A DNA stretch of 64,000 bases from Alcaligenes aquatilis (GTDB lineage Bacteria > Pseudomonadota > Gammaproteobacteria > Burkholderiales > Burkholderiaceae_B), in the NCBI RefSeq assembly GCF_003076515.1, contig NZ_CP022390.1, positions 682,001 through 746,000 of the forward strand, written 5' to 3'. Position 1 is the stretch's first letter; each line of letters begins with the position of its first letter. Of the stretch, positions 32,881 to 40,339 are shown in pieces. The position numbers were made by a program, and so were the translations under genes. The notes beneath the pieces were generated by a model. That model worked only from the letters and a program-made list of their open reading frames with translations, ran no database searches and had not been told where the DNA came from.

Positions 32881-33282
32881 ATGATGAAAAGCTCTGTATG
32901 GTGCGTGAGCGCCGTTTTAGGTGTGATGGCTTTGCCCGCCTGGGCGGATAACCCAGCTTGCCAGTATCGGGCTGCTGAGATCCAGAACCAGATCGACTAT
33001 GCGCGCCAGCACGGGAATGTGCACCGCGAGCGTGGTCTGCAGCGCGCATTGGCCAATGTGCAAATGCATTGTCGAGATGCTGACTTGCTGCGCGATGTGC
33101 AGGATGATATCCGCGAGCAAGAAGAGGACATTCAGGATCGTATTGACGAAATCGCCGAAAAGCGTGCTGAAGGGCGGCAAGACAAGGTGCAGGAGCTGGA
33201 GAAAAAGCTGGAGCGCGATCGCGCCAAGCTGGAGCAGTTGCAAGAGGAATTGAAAGAGCTGCAGGCCTTGAGCGCAAAGTAA
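32881..33282 (+). CDS. DUF1090 (YqjC-like) periplasmic protein
   Basis: 133 residues from the ATG at 32881 (AGGAG at 32871-32875); the in-frame ATG at 32845 lacks a ribosome binding site. A Sec signal peptide ends around PAWA|DNP. The mature part has two cysteines (ACQYRAAEIQNQID and MHCRDADLL) and then a long charged coiled coil, the DUF1090 pattern seen in E. coli YqjC. Function unknown; some family members are stress induced. The upstream 250 bp carry no gene. Confidence 0.85.
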   Translation: MMKSSVWCVSAVLGVMALPAWADNPACQYRAAEIQNQIDYARQHGNVHRERGLQRALANVQMHCRDADLLRDVQDDIREQEEDIQDRIDEIAEKRAEGRQDKVQELEKKLERDRAKLEQLQEELKELQALSAK

Positions 33283-33352
33283 GAAGCGCGCTCCAGCTTT
33301 TGAATCCGCTTCTGCTAGGCTCATCAAATGGACTGAAAAAGGCAGGAGTCAG

Positions 33353-33390
33353 AAGGAAATACGTGCTCCCGGTGGGGGCACGTTCCTTTT
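33353..33390 (+). terminator. intrinsic terminator after the DUF1090 gene
   Basis: A nested stem: AAGGAA pairs with TTCCTT, and inside it CGTGCTCCC pairs with GGGGGCACG (one G-T). It ends in a run of four T. It lies 70 bp after the stop codon. Confidence 0.75.
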
Positions 33391-33468
33391 ATATAGAAAG
33401 GACTGCTTATAATCACAGGTGCAGTCGGCGCAATGATGTAGGCCGACCAAGCATAAAACAAGAGTGGT

Positions 33469-34392
33469 ATGAGCAGAAAAAGCACAGGTCGTCGCGGTAC
33501 AAAAACCAGTAGTAGAAAGAAGGTAGGGCAGAGTAGCCCGTCCCGATTTTTGAAATCAGTCATTGCAGCGGCCCTCACTAGTTTTGGGCTTGCGACTGCC
33601 TGGCTTCATCCACAGGGGCTGAACTGGCAAAGTCTTGAGCCGTTTCTGGTGTCTTTGGGTTGGCCCACGGTCGTTCAGCAAGACAGTGCGCCCGTCCCCG
33701 CTGCCATTGATGGGTATGTCCAGACCTCTTTTGCGCAATGCCCCCAGTTCTTTCCCGGTTCACGGCCTGTTGTGCCCATGGCTTATGCGCAACGGGAGTT
33801 ATGCTTTAGCGCTTTTGCGATTTTGCATAGCGGCCAAACCAAAACCCCGGTGTTTGTTGTGCAGCGTTTGAATCGGCAACAGATTCAGTCGGCCAAGGGC
33901 GTCAAGCGTACGGATCGTTTTTATGCCGAAGGCCGTTTGCCTCAGGCCGAACGCGCCGAACTGAATGATTACCGGGGCTCGGGATTTTCACGTGGACATA
34001 TGGCTCCGGCAGGGGACATGGCCTCTGAACAGAGTATGGCCCAAAGCTTTTCTTTGGCTAATATGGTGCCGCAAAACCAGACTCATAATGCCGGTCCCTG
34101 GAACAAGATTGAAGCGGATACTCGTAAATACGTCGCCCGTGCTGCCGGTAATGTCTATGTCTTTACCGGGCCAGTGTATGCGCGCCGTGCGGCAAGCATT
34201 GGCTCTAGTCAGGTTGCCGTTCCCAGTCATTTATTCAAGTTGGTGTACGACGCAAGCACTCGACGCTCCTGGGTACATTGGCAGGCGAATCAGGCGTCCA
34301 CTCGCGTTAGCCCACCCATCAGCTACGAAGAGTTTGTCCGTCGGACTGGGCTGCATTTGTTGCCCGATTCCAGCCTGAAAACCTTGGGATAG
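33469..34392 (+). CDS. DNA/RNA non-specific endonuclease (NucA/Serratia nuclease family)
   Basis: 307 residues. A basic N-terminus (SRKSTGRRGTKTSSRKK) is followed by one hydrophobic segment (about 28-47), a signal peptide or membrane anchor. The beta-beta-alpha-metal core has FSRGHMAPAGDM (catalytic His177) and SLANMVPQNQTHNAGPWN (metal-binding Asn). The usual DRGH motif reads SRGH here, with Ser174 in place of Asp, a variation of uncertain effect. Such enzymes degrade extracellular nucleic acid for nutrition. No immunity gene or secretion system is adjacent. Confidence 0.85.
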   Translation: MSRKSTGRRGTKTSSRKKVGQSSPSRFLKSVIAAALTSFGLATAWLHPQGLNWQSLEPFLVSLGWPTVVQQDSAPVPAAIDGYVQTSFAQCPQFFPGSRPVVPMAYAQRELCFSAFAILHSGQTKTPVFVVQRLNRQQIQSAKGVKRTDRFYAEGRLPQAERAELNDYRGSGFSRGHMAPAGDMASEQSMAQSFSLANMVPQNQTHNAGPWNKIEADTRKYVARAAGNVYVFTGPVYARRAASIGSSQVAVPSHLFKLVYDASTRRSWVHWQANQASTRVSPPISYEEFVRRTGLHLLPDSSLKTLG

Positions 34393-34407
34393 AGGCGGGA
34401 CCCGGGA

Positions 34408-34851
34408 TCAGGGATGTCGCCCGGCCGACGGCTTGAGGACAGCGTGCACTTGATCTTCAGAAAAATACACGCTGTCCCCGACTTCAAATAGCGTGTAGCC
34501 GGTGTTTTGCTCCGTGACCATCCCTCGGAAATAGGCCTTGGGTGTAGAGGGAACTTCGGTGATGCGAACGTTGATGTAGCGTTCACTGATGTAGGAGACA
34601 AGTTGGACGCGCATGCCCTGCTTTAGGTCCAGCGCGCCAGGGAATCGATCCAGATCGTCATGGCTGACCACAACCCGAAACGCGGTGGGCCGGTGAATAA
34701 CATAGGCCTGCTTGAGTTGATGATGTAGAGCCAGGATTTGTTGTGCCTCTGGGCTAAGGGGCCCGTCTGGACGTTGCGTCTCGTGCTCAAGCTCCGGGCT
34801 GGGTGATAAGTGCAAAATTTGGGCCAATAGCAGAAATTGTTCTTGAGTCAT
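34408..34851 (-). CDS. unknown protein, 147 residues
   Basis: Not recognised. The ATG at 34851 gives 147 residues with no signal peptide. The N-terminal 60 residues are helical and polar; the C-terminal 85 look like a small beta-barrel (FRVVVSHDDLDRFPGALDL, VQLVSYISERYINVRITE, GYTLFEVGDSVYFSEDQV). The frame stays open to 35256 but that extension runs antisense to the lipoprotein gene and is rejected. The ribosome binding site is weak. It converges with the nuclease gene and diverges from the lipoprotein gene. Confidence 0.6.
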   Translation of the reverse strand: MTQEQFLLLAQILHLSPSPELEHETQRPDGPLSPEAQQILALHHQLKQAYVIHRPTAFRVVVSHDDLDRFPGALDLKQGMRVQLVSYISERYINVRITEVPSTPKAYFRGMVTEQNTGYTLFEVGDSVYFSEDQVHAVLKPSAGRHP

Positions 34852-34977
34852 AAATTGCAAATTAACAGGAAAGGGAATCGACGAGCTTTTAGGCCTCGGG
34901 GTACAGTGTTCGTATTGTCCGCGATTGGCTGTCGTTTCGATTTGCGGTAAGAAAAGATTTTTTGTAGGGAAGACGAA

Positions 34978-35220
34978 ATGATGCTTCGACGACTGATCCA
35001 AGGTGCTGCGGTCATTGGTTTGACTGCCTTGATGGCGGCGTGTTCTTCGGCCAAACCAGGCGGTGGCCCCGTCTCCAAACTCTTCAATGAATGTACCTGG
35101 GATCGTGAGTCCTGCATGCATGAAGGTCGCTACGAAGCTGGTGAAAGCGAATATGCCGAGCGTGAGGCTCGGGACTTGAATCGTCAGTCGGCCGCCCGTT
35201 TGCGTCGTAGCGGTCTGTAA
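34978..35220 (+). CDS. small outer-membrane-type lipoprotein
   Basis: 80 residues. AGGGAAG lies before the ATG. The lipobox LMAAC puts the lipidated cysteine at residue 22, and position +2 is Ser, favouring the outer membrane by the Lol rule. The mature part has two cysteines (NECTWDRESCMHEGRYEAGE) that could form a disulfide, then a charged region rich in Glu and Arg. Function unknown. Similar short lipoproteins of this style occur across Alcaligenaceae (impression only). Confidence 0.75.
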   Translation: MMLRRLIQGAAVIGLTALMAACSSAKPGGGPVSKLFNECTWDRESCMHEGRYEAGESEYAEREARDLNRQSAARLRRSGL

Positions 35221-35270
35221 GGTTTTTTCACGGCAGTGCTGCGGGTTTGCTGCCAAGCGAGGTGCTGACC

Positions 35271-36209
35271 GTGATTCGTGAAGCGTTGGAAAGTCGGCAA
35301 ATCGCCATTTATTGTGTGGCGATGTTGCTGGCCGGTTTGATGGCCAGTGTCTGGGTGATGCCGGCCAGTTTGGTCGACTGGATCAATCCGGCACTGGCTT
35401 TCATGTTGTATGTCACCTTTTTGCAGGTGCCTGTTTCTCAACTGGGTAAGGCGCTGACGCAACTGCGCTTTTTGGCCGTGCTGCTCGTGGCCAATTTTTG
35501 CCTGATTCCTCTCTTTGTCTTTGCGCTGCTGCCCTTGCTGCCAGACCATACCATGCTGCGTCTGGGTGTGTTGCTGGTGCTGCTGGCCCCTTGCATTGAC
35601 TACGTTGTCACGTTTGCTCAATTAGGCCGTGCAGATGCGCGAAGCTTGCTGGCGGCCACGCCGGTGCTGCTTGTGGTGCAAATGCTGCTTTTACCCTTGT
35701 TCCTGAAGTTGGCATTGGGAGAACAGTTTGGCCTGTACATCAAGGCCGGGCCTTTTCTGGACGCCTTCTTTTTTCTGATTTTGACTCCACTGCTATTGGC
35801 GGGGGCGACTCAGTATCTTGCTGGGAAAAGTCGCGTCTGGGCGCAGATCCAGACGGGTTTAGGCCTGGCGCCTGTCCCGGCTACCGCCCTGGTGCTGTTT
35901 ATTGTGGTAGCCGCCGTTTTGAGGCAATTGGAGCCGGCGCTGGATGTGTTGTGGCGCGTCTTGCCAGTGTATGTTCTGTTTGCCGTCCTGGCTCCTGTCA
36001 TTGGCTGGGTGCTGGCGCAACAAGTACGTCTGGAAGTCCCTTTGCGACGAGCAGTGGCCTTTAGTAGCGCGACTCGTAACTCCCTGGTTGTTCTGCCTTT
36101 GGCCCTGGCTATTCCAGGTGCCTTGCCCTTGTTGCCCGCTATCATTTTGACCCAGACCTTGGTGGAGTTGCTGGCGCAACTGGTCTATGTGCGCGTATTG
36201 GCTCGCTGA
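35271..36209 (+). CDS. Acr3/bile acid-sodium symporter (SBF) superfamily permease
   Basis: About ten membrane spans; 312 residues from a GTG at 35271, chosen because GAGG lies 8 nt upstream; a TTG at 35247 would add 8 residues. The pattern PALAFMLYVTFLQVP...LAPCIDYVVTFAQLGRADARSLLAATP resembles Acr3-type arsenite permeases and the wider SBF fold, with the cysteine of helix 4 in APC. No arsR or arsC neighbours are present, so arsenite efflux is only one possibility. It starts 50 bp after the lipoprotein gene. Confidence 0.72.
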   Translation: MIREALESRQIAIYCVAMLLAGLMASVWVMPASLVDWINPALAFMLYVTFLQVPVSQLGKALTQLRFLAVLLVANFCLIPLFVFALLPLLPDHTMLRLGVLLVLLAPCIDYVVTFAQLGRADARSLLAATPVLLVVQMLLLPLFLKLALGEQFGLYIKAGPFLDAFFFLILTPLLLAGATQYLAGKSRVWAQIQTGLGLAPVPATALVLFIVVAAVLRQLEPALDVLWRVLPVYVLFAVLAPVIGWVLAQQVRLEVPLRRAVAFSSATRNSLVVLPLALAIPGALPLLPAIILTQTLVELLAQLVYVRVLAR

Positions 36210-36432
36210 GGCTAAAACGAACAGGCTTGAGTGGTTTCTTGTGTAAGCCGTTTGTTGGCTGGCAAATATCATTTGCAGCACGCTTGTCCTGAATTCGATG
36301 GGATTTTCCACGTATTGATGGAGAACGTTTGTCCTGTTTTCGGCTAGGTTTCGTTCTCAAAATGGGTAAGGGCTGATCTGACCTGTTCAAGCCCGTGCAA
36401 AATCTTTGCTTTTTAGGATGATTACTCACTGG

Positions 36433-36461
36433 AAAACCGCCGTAAAAATGCGCGGTTTTTT
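36433..36461 (+). terminator. intrinsic terminator upstream of the AmiS/UreI gene
   Basis: Stem AAAACCGC (36433-36440) with GCGGTTTT (36452-36459) followed by TT. It lies 220 bp after the Acr3/SBF-like gene. The rest of 36210-36598 shows no gene. Confidence 0.65.
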
Positions 36462-36538
36462 CTTATAGAGCTTATAAAAAAACATACATGGCGATTGGGC
36501 TACCAGGCTCTATGATCTGCTCCGCCTCGGCTCTGAGT

Positions 36539-36553
36539 GCAACATCATGTTGC
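36539..36553. promoter_or_regulatory. perfect dyad, candidate operator of the AmiS/UreI gene
   Basis: GCAACAT-C-ATGTTGC is a perfect 7-bp inverted repeat around one base, 46 bp before the start of the AmiS/UreI gene. Short dyads of this spacing are typical of GntR-family operators; no such regulator is adjacent. Candidate only. Confidence 0.4.
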
Positions 36554-36598
36554 GGGCATGTTCTGTGTCCGCTTTCTATTACTTAGGAAATCTTCAAA

Positions 36599-37135
36599 AT
36601 GCTAGTTGCCGCTTTTCTGGCGTTTGCAGGCCTGTGCCTGTTCGTGAATGGTGTTCGTCTCTACTATTCTGAAGGTCACCACGCGGGCAGGCTGGTGGAT
36701 GCTAAAGATGCTGCCATTGTTAATTTGTTCACCGCCGTGTTGGGATTCATCTGCATGTCTCACATCCTGAATCCGGCCAACAGCGTGGTGTACTCCCCCT
36801 TGTCCGCCATTTACCTGGGCCTGTTTGCCCTGACCTATTTCTGGGTCGGGGTGAACGCCTTTACTGGCAGTGACGGCCGTGCGCTGGGTTGGTACTCCCT
36901 GGCGGTGGCCTGCATTGCCGTTCCTGCCGCGATCACCAACCTGAGTCTTGCCGAGCGGATTTTTGATTATTGGCAAGTGCTAAGCTGGCTGTCTTGGGCC
37001 GTCCTCTGGTTCCTGTTCTTCTTGCTGCTGGTCCTGAATAAACCCATTGCCCGCTTGACAGGCATGGTGTCCGCCGTACAGGGGGTGTTGACGGCGCTGC
37101 TGCCTGCCTTGCTGTATTTCTGGGGCGTGATTTAA
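36599..37135 (+). CDS. AmiS/UreI family channel (urea or short amide)
   Basis: 178 residues, six membrane spans, the normal UreI/AmiS length. Family features are FVNGVRLYYSEG near the N-terminus, ILNPANSVVYSPLSAIYLGLFALTYFWVGVNAF in the middle and YWQVLSWLSWAVLWFLFFLLL near the end. TAGGAAA precedes the ATG. UreI and AmiS let urea or short aliphatic amides cross the inner membrane. Neither urease nor amidase genes lie in the window, so it is an orphan here. Confidence 0.88.
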   Translation: MLVAAFLAFAGLCLFVNGVRLYYSEGHHAGRLVDAKDAAIVNLFTAVLGFICMSHILNPANSVVYSPLSAIYLGLFALTYFWVGVNAFTGSDGRALGWYSLAVACIAVPAAITNLSLAERIFDYWQVLSWLSWAVLWFLFFLLLVLNKPIARLTGMVSAVQGVLTALLPALLYFWGVI

Positions 37136-37176
37136 AGCGGCTTAGTATTGGCTTGATAAAAATCCCCATAAGAACA

Positions 37177-37198
37177 GGCCCGGCATCCCGACCGGGCC
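37177..37198. terminator. GC-rich hairpin between AmiS/UreI and soxR genes
   Basis: Stem GGCCCGG with CCGGGCC, 8-nt loop, between two converging genes. There is no T-run, so it is at best a weak terminator. Confidence 0.35.
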
Positions 37199-37255
37199 CT
37201 CGGGGCGGCATTGAAGGCTCTTTGCCTAATTGAGCAGATCCTGCTGGTGAATGCC

Positions 37256-37714
37256 TTAAATGGTGCTCTTCTGCTTCAGTAACACAGCCCCATCTCCCAC
37301 CAATGACAATTGATCCCCCGGGTTTCGTAACGGGCAATTCGTCATGGACAAGCATCCACAGCCTATGCAGCCATCCAGCTCATCACGAAGTTGGGTCAGG
37401 CTGCGGATCCGATCATTGAGCATGTCGCGCCAGCGGGTTGAGAGCAGCGCCCAGTCCTTGGCCTGTAGTGGCTTGCCGGATGGCAGTTTATCCAAGGCCT
37501 CCTTGATTGTTGCCAGCGGAATACCGGCTCTTTGGGCAATTTTGATTACCGCGATCTTCCGCAAAACCTCGCGGTGATACCGTCGCTGATTGCCATCGCT
37601 GCGCCAGCCTTGAATCAAGCCTTTGGCCTCATAGTGATGCACGGTGGCAATGGTTACTCCGCTGCGGCGTGCAACTTCGCCTACCGATAGCGGGATAGTA
37701 ATGTCGATTTTCAT
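37256..37714 (-). CDS. soxR: redox-sensing MerR-family activator SoxR
   Basis: 152 residues from the ATG at 37714; an in-frame start at 37738 would run through the operator and is rejected. The MerR helix-turn-helix is [21 protein letters not shown] dimerisation helix follows. The [2Fe-2S] motif [12 protein letters not shown] (Cys116, 119, 121, 127) fits the CX2CXCX5C pattern unique to SoxR. The protein responds to redox-cycling compounds or superoxide by oxidation of its cluster. It is divergent from an MFS exporter, with a SoxR box between. Confidence 0.94.
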   Translation of the reverse strand: MKIDITIPLSVGEVARRSGVTIATVHHYEAKGLIQGWRSDGNQRRYHREVLRKIAVIKIAQRAGIPLATIKEALDKLPSGKPLQAKDWALLSTRWRDMLNDRIRSLTQLRDELDGCIGCGCLSMTNCPLRNPGDQLSLVGDGAVLLKQKSTI

Positions 37715-37728
37715 GGTGACTGATTCTC

Positions 37729-37759
37729 TTGACCTCATCTATACATGAGGTTTTATAAA
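37729..37759 (+). promoter_or_regulatory. SoxR-controlled promoter of the MFS gene, with SoxR box
   Basis: The -35 TTGACC (37729-37734) and -10 TATAAA (37754-37759) are separated by 19 bp, the long spacer of MerR-family promoters. The 18-bp box CCTCATCTATACATGAGG (37733-37750) matches the ends of the known SoxR box (CCTCA...TGAGG at the same spacing). It points rightward into the MFS gene and overlaps the soxR upstream region, so soxR may also be autoregulated. Confidence 0.88.
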
Positions 37760-37826
37760 AGACGACTCTTGCCCCTGCAAGCTCCTTGAGCAGCGGGGCG
37801 TCTTATTGTGAACGAGTCGAGATCTT

Positions 37827-39317
37827 ATGAAGAATCAGCAAGCCCCTGCGGGCGAGGTGCCAGCGGCACAAGACCAGTTGGCCGCGAATGGGGGGCAGGG
37901 GGCGCCCAGCCAGTCAGCCTGGGGGGATTTATTGTCTGGCGCCAATGCCATGCGTGCACTGGTGCTGGCGGGCGGCGTGGTGCTGCATGCCGTTAATGTT
38001 TATATTGCGACCACCATTTTGCCTACGGTTGTGCAGGATATCGGCGGACTGGATCTCTATGCCTGGAACACGACCTTGTTTGTGGTGGCATCCATCCTGG
38101 GTTCGGCCTTGTCCCCCAAGTTGCTGACCATGACAGGCCCTAAAGGAAGCTACGGCCTGGCCGCCGTGACCTTTGCGGTGGGGGCGGTGATTTGTGCGGG
38201 GGCACCCAGCATGTCCATTTTGCTGTTCGGTCGCTTTGTTCAGGGCATAGGTGGGGGTTTGCTCTTTGCATTGGCCTACGCCATGATTCGCGTGGTTTTT
38301 GCCGAGCAGTTATGGCCCCGTGCGATGGCTTTGGTGTCGGGCATGTGGGGTGTGGCCACCCTTGCTGGCCCGGCGATCGGCGGCCTGTTTGCGCAGTGGG
38401 GCATGTGGCGGGCTGCTTTTGGATCCGTTGCCCTGATCGCAGTTCTTTTTGCTGTAGTGGCTTCTGGTGTCTTGCCTAAACGGGAGCCTCAATCCGGCAC
38501 TGAGGCAAAGGCATCTACCCCTTTGATTCAGCTTATTTTATTGACGCTGGCTGTGCTGGCTATTTCTGCGGGTAGCACCTCGGCAGAGCTGGTGCGCAAT
38601 GTCCTGGGCCTGGCGCTGGCGTTCGTGCTGGGTGCCGCCTTGATTGCCGTCGAAAAACGTTCGCCAAGCCGCTTGTTGCCGTCGGGGACCTTTCAGTTTC
38701 GTTCCGAGATTGCCGGTTTGTATGCCTTGATGTCCTTGTTGGTGTTGACTGTCACTAGCGGAGAGGTTTTCGCACCGCTTTTTCTGCAAGTTTTGCATCA
38801 GCAGTCTCCTTTGGTGGCGGGCTACCTGGCCGCCTTGATGGGAGCGGGTTGGACGGTAGGTGCTGTCATCAGCTCGGGGCTGAGCGGACGGGCGATTGAG
38901 CGGGCGATTCTGGTCGGGCCGGTTTGCGGCTTGCTGGGCATGCTCGGGCTCGCCTTTCTGGTACCGGAGACCAGCACGGGCCTGTTTCTGGACCTGGTTC
39001 CGATTTGTTTGGCACTGGCGCTGATCGGCTTGGGAGTAGGGCTGGCCTGGCCCCACCTGCTGATACGGGTGTTAAAAGCCGCTTCTGCTCAGGAGCAAGA
39101 ACTGGCCGGGGCATCCATCACCACCATTCAGCTCTTCGCAACGGCCAGCGGAGCGGCTTTGGCGGGGATGGTTGCCAATGCAGGTGGACTTATTGATCCG
39201 GGTGGAGTGGCGGGGACGCGTCAGGCTGCTTATTATCTATTTGGCGTATTTGCCGTCGCGCCATTGTTTGGGATCATAGTCGCACGGAACTGCAAGGCTA
39301 AAAAACAGTCTGATTAA
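37827..39317 (+). CDS. MFS multidrug-type efflux transporter, SoxR-controlled
   Basis: 496 residues with about 14 hydrophobic spans, resembling the DHA2 drug:H+ antiporters. MFS signatures include VVLHAVNVYIATTILPTVVQD in the first span region and LLFGRFVQGIGGGLLFALAYAMI (motif B/C region). The N-terminal 35 residues are cytoplasmic and polar. The SoxR-type promoter upstream indicates induction by redox-active compounds, consistent with export of such molecules. Substrate unknown. Confidence 0.88.
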   Translation: MKNQQAPAGEVPAAQDQLAANGGQGAPSQSAWGDLLSGANAMRALVLAGGVVLHAVNVYIATTILPTVVQDIGGLDLYAWNTTLFVVASILGSALSPKLLTMTGPKGSYGLAAVTFAVGAVICAGAPSMSILLFGRFVQGIGGGLLFALAYAMIRVVFAEQLWPRAMALVSGMWGVATLAGPAIGGLFAQWGMWRAAFGSVALIAVLFAVVASGVLPKREPQSGTEAKASTPLIQLILLTLAVLAISAGSTSAELVRNVLGLALAFVLGAALIAVEKRSPSRLLPSGTFQFRSEIAGLYALMSLLVLTVTSGEVFAPLFLQVLHQQSPLVAGYLAALMGAGWTVGAVISSGLSGRAIERAILVGPVCGLLGMLGLAFLVPETSTGLFLDLVPICLALALIGLGVGLAWPHLLIRVLKAASAQEQELAGASITTIQLFATASGAALAGMVANAGGLIDPGGVAGTRQAAYYLFGVFAVAPLFGIIVARNCKAKKQSD

Positions 39318-39404
39318 AAGGAAGTGCAAGTCTGCTTTCGTGTCCGTACTACGTTTCCCGGAGAACGCTTGATCTGAGGACGTGGTGCCATGTTGCACTG
39401 GGGT

Positions 39405-39448
39405 AAATACTAGAAGGCTGGTGATTTTCCACCATTGGTATAGTATTT
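39405..39448. promoter_or_regulatory. nested inverted repeat upstream of the proline-rich microprotein
   Basis: AAATACTA (39405-39412) pairs with TAGTATTT (39441-39448), and inside it TGGTG pairs with CACCA. It lies about 60 bp before the microprotein start and could be an operator or an RNA hairpin. No known binding motif recognised. Confidence 0.35.
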
Positions 39449-39506
39449 AGTGCAATTAATGCGTGGCCTTGCACACTTTTGATTGTTATGTGAAGGAGGT
39501 TCGGAC

Positions 39507-39611
39507 GTGAATGGTATCCCTTCTCCCAATCCAGCCCCCAGGCCCGATCCGGAACCTAAGCCCATGCGTTGGCCTAGTGACTTTCCCGGCAAGCATGATA
39601 GGCAGGAATAG
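39507..39611 (+). CDS. 34-residue proline-rich microprotein
   Basis: A GTG at 39507 is preceded at 7 nt by AAGGAGG, one of the best ribosome binding sites in the window. The 34 residues start MNGIPSPNPAPRPDPEPKP and end FPGKHDRQE, about one quarter proline. A terminator follows 20 bp after the stop, making a compact transcription unit. No signal peptide or membrane span. Proline-rich short proteins of this style exist in related genera (impression only). Function unknown. Confidence 0.58.
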   Translation: MNGIPSPNPAPRPDPEPKPMRWPSDFPGKHDRQE

Positions 39612-39631
39612 TCTTCAAACCCAAATAAAAA

Positions 39632-39657
39632 GGCCGTTCACCATGAGCGGCTTTTTT
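39632..39657 (+). terminator. intrinsic terminator after the proline-rich microprotein
   Basis: Stem GCCGTTCA with TGAGCGGC (one T-G pair), a 3-nt loop and a run of six T. Confidence 0.82.
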
Positions 39658-40095
39658 GTGTCTGGGGCTTGTGTTTGAGCAAGCGCAGCGACCCTCATTG
39701 CAGACTTGTGTGGGCTCTGAGAAATGACTGAGTCGATTGCACATTTTGCTACTTTTGAGTTGGCCAGGCGTGCGGCTTTGATGCCAACAATGAGCGTGTC
39801 ATCTTATGCCGATTCAAGGCGAGCGGTCTCAAACGTAGGGGAGATAAGGTAAAGCGCGCGTTGCATCGCCCAGGTCTGCGTTTCCTGTTTGGTCGAAAAG
39901 ACCCGGCTTTCCCGATAAGGGGGGCTGATTGCGCAGCAGGGGGCAGTTTTATCCGGGTTCGATACCCAGAAGTGTGTTTGTTGATGCTGGCTATAAGCTG
40001 TTTTCGTGGGGCCTTTATGGGGCTTACGATGTTGAATACTTCAAAACAGGCCATCAAAAGCCATTAGAGAAGAAGCTAAGCCGTTGATTTTGCTT
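39658..40095. other. gene-free stretch before tRNA-Leu
   Basis: No supported gene. Open frames such as 39724-39855 have no ribosome binding site. No integrase, direct repeat or other sign that the tRNA has been used as an attachment site was seen. Confidence 0.45.
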
Positions 40096-40120
40096 AAAAT
40101 TGATTTTTTTGAATCAACGG
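40096..40120 (-). terminator. A/T-rich hairpin downstream of tRNA-Leu
   Basis: On the minus strand TTGATT and AATCAA form a short stem around CAAAAA, followed by TTTTA, 15 bp past the tRNA end. An alternative 9-bp stem, CCGTTGATT (40081-40089) with AATCAACGG (40112-40120), overlaps it. Confidence 0.45.
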
Positions 40121-40131
40121 TTTTCATGCTT

Positions 40132-40216
40132 TGGTGCGAACGGAGAGACTCGAACTCTCACACCTCTCGGCGCCAGAACCTAAATCTGGTGCGTCTACCA
40201 ATTCCGCCACGTTCGC
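40132..40216 (-). tRNA. tRNA-Leu(UAG)
   Basis: 85 nt on the minus strand including an encoded CCA end. The acceptor stem GCGAACG pairs with CGTTCGC, the discriminator is A. The anticodon arm is CCAGA-TTTAGGT-TCTGG, giving anticodon TAG, which reads CUN codons. The long variable arm (GCGCCGAGAGGTGT region) and the D-loop GGTAGACGC are typical of leucine tRNA. The T arm has GTTCGAGTC. Confidence 0.97.
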
Positions 40217-40339
40217 AACACGAAAGAAGTAGATTCTAGCGTGGATTTTCACCCTAGGCAAGTAGTCTGCCCTATGGGGAAGCAAATTGATTAGGGGCCA
40301 TCCTGATGTGGCCCTCAAACGTTTTTGTACCGCTTTGTT

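Noticed and set aside
34852..35256. N-terminal extension of the unknown minus-strand gene
   Set aside because: It would run antisense through the lipoprotein gene, and the sequence there looks like a shadow rather than a protein.
39724..39855. 43-residue frame starting MTESIAHFATFELARR
   Set aside because: No ribosome binding site, no recognisable similarity, and no transcription signals around it.
40081..40216. tRNA-Leu as integration site of a mobile element
   Set aside because: No integrase gene, no direct repeat of the tRNA 3' end, and the neighbours are ordinary chromosomal genes.
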